A stretch of DNA of 52,805 nucleotides from JAOZTV01 sp965371805 (lineage in GTDB: Bacteria > Acidobacteriota > Aminicenantia > UBA2199), in the NCBI GenBank assembly GCA_965371805.1, contig CBDUZW010000030.1, positions 1-52,805 on the forward strand. The letters run 5' to 3'. Made by a program: the position numbers and the translations under genes. Below, in pieces: positions 36,012 to 45,202 of this stretch. The notes under the pieces are model-generated. The model searched no databases and had not been told where the DNA came from. It worked only from the letters and a program-made list of their open reading frames with translations. The stretch's first letter is position 1. Every line of letters starts with the position of its first letter.

Positions 36012-36148
36012 TTTCTTACTCCATTTAAATCTTCACTCATGCTTTTTTAAGATAAGCTACCGGTGTTAACATTTGCAAGCTAAAACATTTTCCTTTTATA
36101 AAGTAATATCTCAACCTTAATTTCCGGTAAGAAAATTATATTAACATA
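36012..36148 (-). promoter_or_regulatory. Methyltransferase leader with extended -10-like box and ops/JUMPstart-like element (copy A)
   Basis: On the minus strand TATGTTAATAT (36148-36138) is the same 11 bases as in the wecF leader. TAACACCGGTAGCTTAT (36068-36052) is the ops-like box: 8 of 11 match GGCGGTAGCGT. Predicted start near 36131, box at about +62 to +80, ATG 41 nt further on. An early TACCGG in the leader can pair with CCGGTA of the box. Spacing between boxes is 96 bp, as in the wecF copy. In 36149-36280 I see no gene. Confidence 0.55.
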
Positions 36149-36280
36149 GAAAACAAGAAATTAATACCTCTTTATAAAACAGTTTTTATTTCAATATATA
36201 TTGTCAATTTTTGGTCAAAATACTACAATCATACCTTGATGTATAAACATTAGATTCTAATCAAAAAAAGAGTAAATATT

Positions 36281-36413
36281 ATGAGAAACATAGATTCCTG
36301 GAAGCCAAGTAAATTTGTTTATGTAAAAAATAAATTGCAAGCTTCAAAAAACAAAAAAAATAGTTGGTGTTTATTCCGGATTAATGGTTGATTTAATTGC
36401 AATTCCTTTTGAC
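36281..36413 (+). pseudogene. 5' remnant of another methyltransferase gene
   Basis: From ATG 36281 the frame reads MRNIDSWKPSKFVYVKNK. After a poly-A run (36352-36360) a +1 shift continues as IVGVYSGLMVDLIAIPFDKY. Together they resemble the N-terminus of class I methyltransferases found in glycan loci (WKPSKF...GSRLMADLIA...YDK). The sequence then ends abruptly at the lexA-derived segment, before any SAM-binding motif. It is therefore frameshifted and truncated. Confidence 0.6.
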
Positions 36414-36747
36414 AAATATTTGAATCTATTGGAGAAGATATAGAACTTCCTGAATGGATCTCAAACAATAGTGGAGACTTAATTACATTAAGAGTGCAGG
36501 GTGATAGTATGAAGGACGCGTATATAAGTGAAGGAGATATCGTCGTTATAAAAAAACCAGATGCAGAAACAGGAGATATGGTTATAGCTTATCTGAATGA
36601 TTCTGAAATTACATTAAAAAGATTAAAAAAAGATTAAAAAAAGATAAAAACAAGATATGGCTGATTCCTGACAATCCTGATTATAAACCTATCTACGATC
36701 CATTCAGCCTTATCGGAAAGGTGATCGGTGTACTACGAAAGTATTAA
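36414..36747 (+). pseudogene. Truncated, frameshifted copy of the lexA 3' half
   Basis: Aligns with 34686-35011 of lexA (residues 83 to the stop) at roughly 90% nucleotide identity, including VQGDSM and the ITLKRLKK region. It lacks the DNA-binding domain and cleavage site. Relative to lexA it has a 3-bp deletion and an 11-bp insertion that repeats part of the AAAAAAAGATT run. The insertion creates an early TAA and shifts the frame. It is not functional as a repressor. Confidence 0.9.
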
Positions 36748-36788
36748 ATATTTAGATTCTCTGCCAAAAACTTAAAAACCAAAGTATT

Positions 36789-39158
36789 CTAGTTATAAAC
36801 CTTGTCTAGAAGATTGTTAAGAATGAACTTTGCTGTTAATTTTGTTTTACTATCTTTTCGAATTGGAGGACCAATACATGATGGACATCCATCATTACAT
36901 TCACAATTATCTATAATTTTTACGATCTGGTTTAAAATCTCCTCAATTCTTTCATAGAGCATTTCAGAAAACCCTATACCATTTGGATAATTATCATATA
37001 TATATATATTTGGTTCAAATTCAATAAGCTCATTTGAAAGCCCATTATCATCATTAATAACAGATTTCTTCTTAAAACCATTAACATGAATATTCGATTT
37101 GGTTATATTGTCTTCTACCGCATACCCTATATCGTTTGTATCACACATCAAATAAACAGCACATATATGACGCATCAGATATGCAATCCCGGCAACTGCT
37201 TCAACTTTTTCTTCTGTAGATATTTTTATTCCCTCTAATAACTCTCTTCTGATTGTGATCCAGAATGCAGTGGTATGCATCTCCTGTTGCGGCAATTGCA
37301 AATCTCCTGCGCCTACATTCTCATTTGTATAAAATTTTATTTTTTTGAAGCCTACAACCTGTGTATAGACATGAGTATCACCATAAGAATAATAATATTT
37401 ATCCTTCTGCGTATCATCAAAAAGATCTAAAACTGAAATTTTTGTATGTGATATTGCATCTGTATAATAATCAGAATCAGATTCTCTTACAAAAGCCTTT
37501 CTATTTTCGTAGTCCATTTCCTCAACCACAAACTGTTCTCCCTCAAGAATGTAAATTGCCTTCTTATGCAAGGTCTCCAAAGCTGAAGAAAAACCTACTT
37601 CTGCAATTACCTTTTCGCCTTTTGTTCTGTCAACCACAACAAAATTATCTGAAGATATTCTGTTTATACTTACTGCATCAGCAGGATACCCTTCTTCTGT
37701 CCAGAACCATTTATCACCTTTTAAAAAAAGAACATTATTTTCAGATAGATAATTCAGAATCTCCTGTAAGTCTTCTTTTCCAAAATTCTCGCCTTTAATA
37801 AATGGCAATTCAAATGCAGCACACTTTATATGATCAATAAGGATAGACATATTATCAGGATTTATTCTTCCGGTTTCAGGTGATTTTTCAGAGAAATATT
37901 CAGGATGGTTAAAGATAAACTGGTTGACAGGACTTGAAGAAGAAATAAGAATTCCAATTGATTTACCGGATCTTCTCCCTGCTCTCCCAAGTCTTTGCCA
38001 GGTTGATGCTATTGTACCAGGATAACCTGCTAAAACTGCCCCATCTAGAGACCCTATATCAATACCCAATTCAAGAGCATTTGTGGAAACAACCGCTTTT
38101 ATATCTCCCTTTCTCAAGCCTTTTTCGATCTCCCTTCTTTTTTGAGGTAGATATCCTCCCCGGTACCCTCTTATCTTTCCCTTATCTGTAACCTTTTTTT
38201 CAAAATCAGATTTCAAATATTTAACTAGAATCTCAGTATTTAATCTTGAATTTGCAAAAGTAATTATCTGTAAACCATTCTTAAGGAGAATATATGAAAG
38301 TTGCCTTGCTATAGATAGATAGGATCTTCGAATTCCCAACTGTTTATTTATAACTGGAGGATTAAAAAACACCAGGTATTTTTCACCTCTCGGGGCACCA
38401 CTTTTATCAATCAACTCAACATCTTCAGAAACAATCATCTCAGCCAACTCTTTAGGATTTGAAATAGTTGCAGAAGACATAATAAATGTTGGTTTTGACC
38501 CATAAAACTCACATATTCTTTTCAATCGTCTCATGACATTTGCCATATGAGATCCGAAAACTCCTGTATAAGAATGCAATTCATCAATAATTATATATTT
38601 TAAATTTTCAAATAAATTAATCCATTTTGTATGGTGAGGTAGAATTCCTGAATGAAGCATATATGGATTGGATATTACAATTTGCGCCTGTTTTCTAATA
38701 GCCTTTCTCGTACTTTGTGGAGTATCACCATCATAAGTAAATAATCCAATCTTATCTCCAAGCAATTTGTTTAACTCAAGAAGCTCTGAAAGTTGATCCT
38801 GTGCTAAAGCTTTGGTAGGAAACAAATATAAGGATTTTGCTGAGGGATCTTTAGTTAAAGCATTAAGAGTAACACTATTGTAGACAAGTGTTTTCCCGGA
38901 TGCAGTAGGAGTTGCTACGACAACATTTTTTTTCTCTAAAACTTTTCCAATTGCCTCTGACTGATGAGAATAGACCCTTGATATTCCTTTGTCCTGGAAT
39001 ACAGAAACTACATTTTTTTCAAGCTCAGTAGGAAAGTCTGAATAACTACCCTCAAATGGCGGCAATTTTGTTACATTTACACTGCTAAATGTATCCCTGC
39101 TAACCCGAACTATCTCTTCTAATGCTCTATCTAGTAATTTATCCTTATCCGATATCAT
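36789..39158 (-). CDS. mrfA: MrfA/YprA-type DEAD/DEAH-box repair helicase with DUF1998 domain
   Basis: 789 residues. Walker A is ATPTASGKT (K89), the DEAH-like box is IIIDELH, SSATI is motif III, and RLGRAGRRSG is motif VI. The C-terminal DUF1998 region ends with CECNDGCPSC, the Cys4 zinc site of MrfA. In B. subtilis MrfA, with the nuclease MrfB, repairs mitomycin-type lesions. No MrfB gene is adjacent. The gene sits 16 bp after arcA and originally converged on lexA. I saw no LexA-type box near its start. Confidence 0.85.
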   Translation of the reverse strand: MISDKDKLLDRALEEIVRVSRDTFSSVNVTKLPPFEGSYSDFPTELEKNVVSVFQDKGISRVYSHQSEAIGKVLEKKNVVVATPTASGKTLVYNSVTLNALTKDPSAKSLYLFPTKALAQDQLSELLELNKLLGDKIGLFTYDGDTPQSTRKAIRKQAQIVISNPYMLHSGILPHHTKWINLFENLKYIIIDELHSYTGVFGSHMANVMRRLKRICEFYGSKPTFIMSSATISNPKELAEMIVSEDVELIDKSGAPRGEKYLVFFNPPVINKQLGIRRSYLSIARQLSYILLKNGLQIITFANSRLNTEILVKYLKSDFEKKVTDKGKIRGYRGGYLPQKRREIEKGLRKGDIKAVVSTNALELGIDIGSLDGAVLAGYPGTIASTWQRLGRAGRRSGKSIGILISSSSPVNQFIFNHPEYFSEKSPETGRINPDNMSILIDHIKCAAFELPFIKGENFGKEDLQEILNYLSENNVLFLKGDKWFWTEEGYPADAVSINRISSDNFVVVDRTKGEKVIAEVGFSSALETLHKKAIYILEGEQFVVEEMDYENRKAFVRESDSDYYTDAISHTKISVLDLFDDTQKDKYYYSYGDTHVYTQVVGFKKIKFYTNENVGAGDLQLPQQEMHTTAFWITIRRELLEGIKISTEEKVEAVAGIAYLMRHICAVYLMCDTNDIGYAVEDNITKSNIHVNGFKKKSVINDDNGLSNELIEFEPNIYIYDNYPNGIGFSEMLYERIEEILNQIVKIIDNCECNDGCPSCIGPPIRKDSKTKLTAKFILNNLLDKVYN

Positions 39159-39173
39159 TTAAATAAACTCCAA

Positions 39174-40424
39174 TTAAGGATTATCCCGGTTTATAGGCAT
39201 GGTCATACATCTGCATCCTCCACCACCACGTGCAAGTTCAGACCCATTTATAGTAATAACAGCTTTTTTATAAGTATCAATATTCTTCATATCTTCAATT
39301 ATTTCTTTTGCCTTAATGATTTCAAATCCCTCTTTATTTAACGCATCAACGGTATATTGATTTCTTCCATATCCGAGTACTTTCCCTGGTGCTATTGCAA
39401 AAAAATTGGCGCCACTATGCCATTGTTCACGTTCTTGCACCCATTGGTCTGTAGCTCCCCCGCATAATACAGGTTTTAAGTCCATTCCAAGTTTCTTTAA
39501 AATAGATATAAGGTTTTCTTCTTCTCTTATAGATTTGACAGTACCGTTATCAAAATTGATATGAACTGTTGCGTACTTATTGGTTTTTAATATAAGAGGT
39601 TCATACACCATACATGTATCATTGTCTAAAAGTGTAAAAACCATATCCAGATGAATAAAAGATTCAGGTTTTCTAGGTATCTCCTGAATTATTATATTCA
39701 TTTTTTTCTTTTCCCTTTTGTATTTATCAATTAAAAAATCAACACCTTCTGTAGAAGTTCTTGCTCCGATTCCAATTAAGAGAATATCTTCTCTGGCAAT
39801 AAGCACATCTCCGCCCTCAATAGTTATTCTGCTGTCATTGGAAAAATCATTAACCGGGTTAAATGTTTTTGCATTAAAAGCCGGATGAAAGTCAAATATG
39901 GTTTCCATTATCAAGGCTTCTCTCCGTCTGACTTTATTTGCCATTCTTCCGATCAGTACTTCTTCATTTATTGAGACCGATGCATCCCTCATAAAGAAGA
40001 AGTTATGAAGAGGTGGGAGTGAATATCTTTCTGTACTTAAAAATTTTGACAGATTATCCTTTTTCATGATTATTCCAGTAATTAATTGTGAGGCAAGTTC
40101 ACTATTTTCCAATAATAAAAGTTGTTCTTTAATGCTTAAATAATCGTCAATATTACATAATTTATTGATAAAAGTATCTCTTACCTTTTCATTTTTTAAA
40201 ACATCTTCTAATAATTCTACCATTTGAAATGTTTTTGTAACCTTCGATAATACTCCCTTAAGCTGATCATACTCCTTTGTTGCAACTGAGAGATTCAAAA
40301 TATCACTATAAAGCGCTTTTTCAGCATTTTTAGGAGTCATATTCTCAACCTCCTTTCCAGGAGAATGTAGAATTACGGCATTTAATTTCCCTATTTCACT
40401 TGTAACATTTATATTATATTTCAT
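39174..40424 (-). CDS. arcA: Arginine deiminase
   Basis: Hydrolyses arginine to citrulline and ammonia, the first step of the ATP-yielding ADI pathway. 416 residues with INVTSEIGKLNAVILHSPG at the start, FFMRDASVSI, IEGGDVLI, FIHLDMVFT, and WHSGANFFAIAPGKVLGYGRN. The C-terminal ELARGGGGCRCMTMP places the catalytic Cys at 406. The arcB, arcC and arcD genes are not in the window. A consensus -10 ends only 7 bp before the ATG and there is no Shine-Dalgarno, so the mRNA is probably leaderless. Confidence 0.95.
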   Translation of the reverse strand: MKYNINVTSEIGKLNAVILHSPGKEVENMTPKNAEKALYSDILNLSVATKEYDQLKGVLSKVTKTFQMVELLEDVLKNEKVRDTFINKLCNIDDYLSIKEQLLLLENSELASQLITGIIMKKDNLSKFLSTERYSLPPLHNFFFMRDASVSINEEVLIGRMANKVRRREALIMETIFDFHPAFNAKTFNPVNDFSNDSRITIEGGDVLIAREDILLIGIGARTSTEGVDFLIDKYKREKKKMNIIIQEIPRKPESFIHLDMVFTLLDNDTCMVYEPLILKTNKYATVHINFDNGTVKSIREEENLISILKKLGMDLKPVLCGGATDQWVQEREQWHSGANFFAIAPGKVLGYGRNQYTVDALNKEGFEIIKAKEIIEDMKNIDTYKKAVITINGSELARGGGGCRCMTMPINRDNP

Positions 40425-40430
40425 ATTCTG

Positions 40431-40459
40431 ATTATACCTAAATTGGGCAGTTACCGCAA
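40431..40459 (-). promoter_or_regulatory. arcA promoter, apparently giving a leaderless mRNA
   Basis: On the minus strand TTGCGG (40459-40454), 17 bp and TATAAT (40436-40431) precede the arcA ATG at 40424. Normal start-site selection about 7 nt after the -10 places +1 on the A of the ATG. The remaining gap to the response regulator gene shows nothing else. Confidence 0.55.
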
Positions 40460-40551
40460 TGTTTTTTATAAAAAGGGATAATAAAACGAAAAATATCGAT
40501 GACAGGAAAGATAAGAAATTTTATTGGATCAAATACTGTAAATCAAACTAT

Positions 40552-40923
40552 TTACATATCAATTTTTTCAAAAACCAATTTAATTTTTTCTACAATTTCA
40601 TTGGGTTTGAAGGGTTTAGTCATATAAAATAAAGCACCTAGCTCTAAACCCATTTCTATTATTTCTTCGTTTTTTTCAGCACTTAAAATAAGAATAGGAA
40701 TTTTTATATCTTTATTTTTCATTTCGATCAGTACTTCTTCCCCAGACATTATAGGCATCTGCATATCTAAAATAATTAGATCAAAATATTCCTTTTCAAG
40801 TAGTACTAATCCAGCTTTACCATTATTCGCTGATTTAACAAAATAATTATTCTTCTGTAAATAATATTCTAAAACTTTCCTCAATGTTGGAGAATCATCA
40901 ATTACAAGAATTCTTTTTTTCAT
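40552..40923 (-). CDS. Single-domain (CheY-like) response regulator
   Basis: 123 residues, receiver domain only: acidic pair D9/D10, phospho-acceptor D53 in LIILDMQMP, and conserved K103 in MTKPFKP. It has no output domain, so it acts by protein-protein contact or as a phosphorelay element. It lies 19 bp after rpoC on the same strand, so read-through from the rpoBC operon is likely. Partner kinase unknown. Confidence 0.88.
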   Translation of the reverse strand: MKKRILVIDDSPTLRKVLEYYLQKNNYFVKSANNGKAGLVLLEKEYFDLIILDMQMPIMSGEEVLIEMKNKDIKIPILILSAEKNEEIIEMGLELGALFYMTKPFKPNEIVEKIKLVFEKIDM

Positions 40924-40942
40924 TAAAACTCAAAATTAAGAT

Positions 40943-43900
40943 TTATTCAACTACATCCTTGCTTACACTATCATTCAACTTATTACTTTTTTCAAGTTCA
41001 CTATAGTACTGATATCCTGTTCCAGATGGTATCAATCTTCCCATTGTCACATTTTCTTTAATTCCGACTAATGTATCTTCTTTTCCAGCAATAGCTGCAT
41101 TAGTTAAAACTCTTGTTGTTTCCTGAAATGCCGCTGCTGAAATAAAACTATCATATGCGAGAGCAGCTCTTGAAATTGGAAGTAAAGCAGGCATAGCTCT
41201 TGAAGGTGTACCACCTTCCGCTTCAACTCTTCTGTTCTCTTCCTCAAATCTCCACTTTTCAATAACTTCATCTGGAATAAAACTAGTATCTCCGGAAGTT
41301 TCGATCCTTCTCCATTTAATCATTTGTCTAATAATGATTTCAATATGCTTGTCATTTATTTCAACACCCTGGAGTCTATAAACTTCCTGAACTTCTTTAA
41401 GTAGATATGCAGCAAGTTTCTGTTCTCCTAAAACACTTAAAATATCAGCAGGGTTTAACGGACCATCGGTTAGTGGTGTTCCAGCCTGTATTCTATCACC
41501 ATCTCCAACAATTATATGAGCACCTCTGGGAATATTATGTTCATCAGGCTTAACAAGTTCATCTACAGGACGAATTAGCAGTTTTTGTGACCCTTTTTGT
41601 AATTTACCAAATTCAACTATTCCATCAATCTGAGCCATTTTTGCAGGAATCTTTGGTTTTCTAGCTTCAAAAAGTTCAGTAACTCTCGGCAGACCACCGG
41701 TAATATCTTTAGTTTTTGCAAATTCAGATGGTATTTTAGCAAGCACATCACCAGCCATAACTTCTTCTCCATCTTTTATTTCACTTAAGTGTGCATTAAC
41801 AGGTAATAGATATTTCTTCTTCTTTTTATTGGTCTTTTTGTCCCTTATAAGAACATGAGGTTGTATTTCATCTCGAAGTTTCTCATCCTTAACATCAATA
41901 ATAATTCTTGTAATTTTCTTACTTTGTTCATCTCTATCTTCAATATATGAAATAGATTCCTGTAGATCTCTAATTTCCAGAATACCGCTTTCACTTGCTA
42001 GAATTGAATTGGCATATGGATCCCATTGAACTAATAGATCTCCCTTTTTGACAAGAGCTCCATCTTTAACCATAAGTGTAGAACCATATGCAACAGGATA
42101 AAGTGCACGTTCACGTCCATTAAGATCAGAGATCTGTATCAATCCTGTTCTGTTCATTGTAATCAATTCCTTATTTCTGTCTTTAATATACTCTAATCCT
42201 ACAAATGCAACCTTGCCTTCATAGCCTGTATTTAGTTTTGTCTGGCTTTCAGCACCTGATGCAACACCCCCAATATGGAATGTTCTCATTGTAAGCTGGG
42301 TACCAGGTTCTCCAATTGACTGAGCAGCAATAACACCAACTGCTTCACCAAGATCAATGAGTTTTCCTGTTGATAGGTTTCTACCATAACATTTCTGGCA
42401 AACACCAGCTCTGGTTTCACAAGTCAAGGCTGATCTAATTTTTACTTTCAATATTCCTGAGTCAACTATCTCTTTTGCCTTATATTCATCAATAATAAGT
42501 CCCGATTCATAAATTACATGATCTGGAGAATTTGGATCAAGAATATCATCTACGGAAATTCTTCCAACCAATCTATCTATTAGAGGTTCTATCTCTTTTC
42601 CATTTTCAATAATTGCCTCTACAGTAAGACCATTAATTGTTCCACAATCATTTTGCTTAACAATGACTTCAACAGCCGCATCAACAAGTTTTCTTGTTAA
42701 ATATCCCGCATCTGCTGTTTTAAGTGCAGTATCAGCTAGTCCCTTTCTTGCTCCATGAGTAGAAATAAAATATTGTAAAACAGACAAACCTTCTTTAAAG
42801 TTTGCAGTGATTGGAGTTTCAAGTATCTCGCCAGAAGGTTTAGCCATCAAACCCCTCATTCCCGCAAGTTGTTTCAATTGGTCCTGACTGCCTCTAGCAC
42901 CGGAATCTGACATTACAAAAAGTGGATTTATTGTATCCCCTTCATAACTCATAGTTTCCATTTTTTCAAACATTTTCTTTTGAACATCTCTTGTAGCCTT
43001 TGACCACATTTCAATTATTTTATTATATCTTTCACTTTTCTGCAATTTCCCTGCACTATATTGTGCTTCAACTTCTTCAAGTTTTTTTTCTGTATTTGCT
43101 ATAATTTCACTCTTTTCTTCAGGTACTACGAGATCAGAGATCCCGATTGTAAATCCAGCCATTGTAGCATATTCAAAACCAGCTTCTTTCAGCATGTCAA
43201 GAGTTTCGACTGTAGGTCCAAATCCTAAATTTAAATATATAAAATAAACCAGATTCTGAATACCCTTTTTCTTTATAATTCCATTAACAAAAGGAATGCT
43301 TTCAGGTGTCAATTCATTAAATATTATTCTTCCAGCTGTTGTAACAAGGAGTCTATTATCAGAAGGTTTAATCTCTGTTATAGGACAGTTCAATACATCC
43401 TGATCATCAAGTTGATACGTATCCAGATTTATTAATTTCCCTACATATCTAACATTAATCTTTGCATTGAGATCAATTACTCCACCCTCAAGAGCAAGTA
43501 ATGCATCTTTAAATGAACTAAAAAATCGATTTTGTCCTTTTAACCCTTTTTTAGTAAAAGTCATGTAATAAAAACCAAGAATCATATCTTGAGTTGGAAC
43601 CGCAAGAGGTCTTCCATTTGAAGGAGACAAAATATTATTCGTTGAAAGCATAAGAATTCTAGATTCTGCCTGAGCTTCTAGTGATAAAGGAATATGTACT
43701 GCCATCTGGTCACCATCAAAATCGGCATTAAATGCAGGACATACCATTGGATGAAGTGTAATAGCATTACCTTCAACTAATTGAGGTTCAAAACTCTGAA
43801 TACCTAACCTATGAAGAGTTGGTGCTCTATTTAACATTACAGTATGTTCTGCAATAACTTCTGCTAATGCATCCCAGATTTCTTCTCTGTTTTCTTCAAC

Positions 43901-45100
43901 CCAGGTTCTTGCAACTCGAAGAGTTGTTACCATACCTTTTTTTTCCAATTTATTATATATAAATGGTTTAAATAATTCCAATGCCATCTTTTTAGGAATT
44001 CCACATTGGTTTAACTTCAATTTAGGGTCTACAACAATTACGGATCTACCAGAATAATCAACTCGTTTACCAAGCAAATTCTGTCTAAATCTTCCCTGCT
44101 TTCCCTTTAGAGAATCTGATAATGATTTCAAAGGTCTTTTCTGACTGCTCATATAACTTTTATTTCTTTTTTGATTATCAAATAATGCATCGACTGATTC
44201 CTGAAGCATTCGTTTTTCATTTTTTATTATTAAATCAGGTGCTTTAAGATCAAGAAGCCTTTTCAGCCTGTTATTTCTATTTATAACTCTTCTATATAGA
44301 TCATTTAAATCAGATGATGCAAATCTTCCACCATCAAGTCTTACCAATGGTCTCAGATCTGGAGGTAAAACAGGTATTGTATCCATTATCATCCATTCAG
44401 GTTTGTTCTTTGAATGAAAAAATTCTTCCATCATCTTTAATCTACGAGAATAACTTTTCTTTCTCTGTATAGATTTTTCAACCTTTAATTTAGATTTAAG
44501 GTCAGCAACCTCACTTTCAAGTTCAATCCTTTTTAACAGTTCATAAACTGCTTCAGCTCCCATTTCTGCTCTAAATGAATCTACACCAAACCTTTCAATA
44601 TAATCATTATGCTCTTCCTCAGTTAGGTGTTGTTTAAACTTCAAATCAGGAATATTTTTTGGATCAATAACAACATAATTCTCGAAATATATAATGTTTT
44701 CTAATATCTTCGCTGGAATTTCTAAAATAACACCTATTCTCGTTGGAATACCTTTAAAAAACCAGATATGTGCAACTTTTGAGTTCAGTTTAATATGACC
44801 CATCCGTTCTCTTCTTACAGATGCAAGAGTAACTTCAACACCACATTTTTCGCAAACAATACCTTTATATTTTAAGCCTTTATATTTCCCGCATAAACAT
44901 CTAAAATCCTGAGTAGGTCCAAATATTTTTGCACAAAAAAGCCCATCTCTTTCAGGCTTAAAAGTTCTATAATTAATTGTTTCCGGTTTTGTAACTTCAC
45001 CGGATGACCATGAGGAAATTGTTTCTGAAGATGCTAAACTAATCCTCAGTTTATCATAATCCATTGTATTTAGTTCTTTTGACTTATTTTTTTTATACAT
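40943..45100 (-). CDS. rpoC: DNA-directed RNA polymerase subunit beta'
   Basis: 1385 residues. The N-terminal zinc site (CLCGKYKGLKYKGIVCEKCG), the active-site NADFDGDQMAVH, the bridge/trigger region (ATMAGF; GTQLTMRTFHIGG) and the second zinc site CETRAGVCQKC are all present. AAGGAG lies upstream of the ATG at 45100. It follows rpoB after 102 bp containing a small hairpin. Confidence 0.98.
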   Translation of the reverse strand: MYKKNKSKELNTMDYDKLRISLASSETISSWSSGEVTKPETINYRTFKPERDGLFCAKIFGPTQDFRCLCGKYKGLKYKGIVCEKCGVEVTLASVRRERMGHIKLNSKVAHIWFFKGIPTRIGVILEIPAKILENIIYFENYVVIDPKNIPDLKFKQHLTEEEHNDYIERFGVDSFRAEMGAEAVYELLKRIELESEVADLKSKLKVEKSIQRKKSYSRRLKMMEEFFHSKNKPEWMIMDTIPVLPPDLRPLVRLDGGRFASSDLNDLYRRVINRNNRLKRLLDLKAPDLIIKNEKRMLQESVDALFDNQKRNKSYMSSQKRPLKSLSDSLKGKQGRFRQNLLGKRVDYSGRSVIVVDPKLKLNQCGIPKKMALELFKPFIYNKLEKKGMVTTLRVARTWVEENREEIWDALAEVIAEHTVMLNRAPTLHRLGIQSFEPQLVEGNAITLHPMVCPAFNADFDGDQMAVHIPLSLEAQAESRILMLSTNNILSPSNGRPLAVPTQDMILGFYYMTFTKKGLKGQNRFFSSFKDALLALEGGVIDLNAKINVRYVGKLINLDTYQLDDQDVLNCPITEIKPSDNRLLVTTAGRIIFNELTPESIPFVNGIIKKKGIQNLVYFIYLNLGFGPTVETLDMLKEAGFEYATMAGFTIGISDLVVPEEKSEIIANTEKKLEEVEAQYSAGKLQKSERYNKIIEMWSKATRDVQKKMFEKMETMSYEGDTINPLFVMSDSGARGSQDQLKQLAGMRGLMAKPSGEILETPITANFKEGLSVLQYFISTHGARKGLADTALKTADAGYLTRKLVDAAVEVIVKQNDCGTINGLTVEAIIENGKEIEPLIDRLVGRISVDDILDPNSPDHVIYESGLIIDEYKAKEIVDSGILKVKIRSALTCETRAGVCQKCYGRNLSTGKLIDLGEAVGVIAAQSIGEPGTQLTMRTFHIGGVASGAESQTKLNTGYEGKVAFVGLEYIKDRNKELITMNRTGLIQISDLNGRERALYPVAYGSTLMVKDGALVKKGDLLVQWDPYANSILASESGILEIRDLQESISYIEDRDEQSKKITRIIIDVKDEKLRDEIQPHVLIRDKKTNKKKKKYLLPVNAHLSEIKDGEEVMAGDVLAKIPSEFAKTKDITGGLPRVTELFEARKPKIPAKMAQIDGIVEFGKLQKGSQKLLIRPVDELVKPDEHNIPRGAHIIVGDGDRIQAGTPLTDGPLNPADILSVLGEQKLAAYLLKEVQEVYRLQGVEINDKHIEIIIRQMIKWRRIETSGDTSFIPDEVIEKWRFEEENRRVEAEGGTPSRAMPALLPISRAALAYDSFISAAAFQETTRVLTNAAIAGKEDTLVGIKENVTMGRLIPSGTGYQYYSELEKSNKLNDSVSKDVVE

Positions 45101-45124
45101 CAGTACTCCTTACTATGGTTGGAA

Positions 45125-45148
45125 TAAGCCCTATATTGCAAGGGCTTA
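45125..45148 (-). other. Hairpin between rpoB and rpoC
   Basis: TAAGCCCT and AGGGCTTA form a perfect 8-bp stem with an 8-nt loop in the 102-bp rpoB-rpoC gap. No U-run follows on the minus strand, so it is not a normal terminator. An mRNA processing or stability site is likelier. Confidence 0.5.
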
Positions 45149-45202
45149 ATAAATATATCGTTTATGTTCTCTTTCATTATTTAGATTTTTTAGACTCTAA
45201 AA

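Noticed and set aside
36414..36747. A second functional LexA-like peptidase
   Set aside because: It has no start codon or N-terminal domain, and an 11-bp insertion brings an early stop.
37361..37798. 145-codon + strand ORF
   Set aside because: Antisense shadow of the helicase gene, low-complexity Leu/Gln/Ser content, no ribosome binding site.
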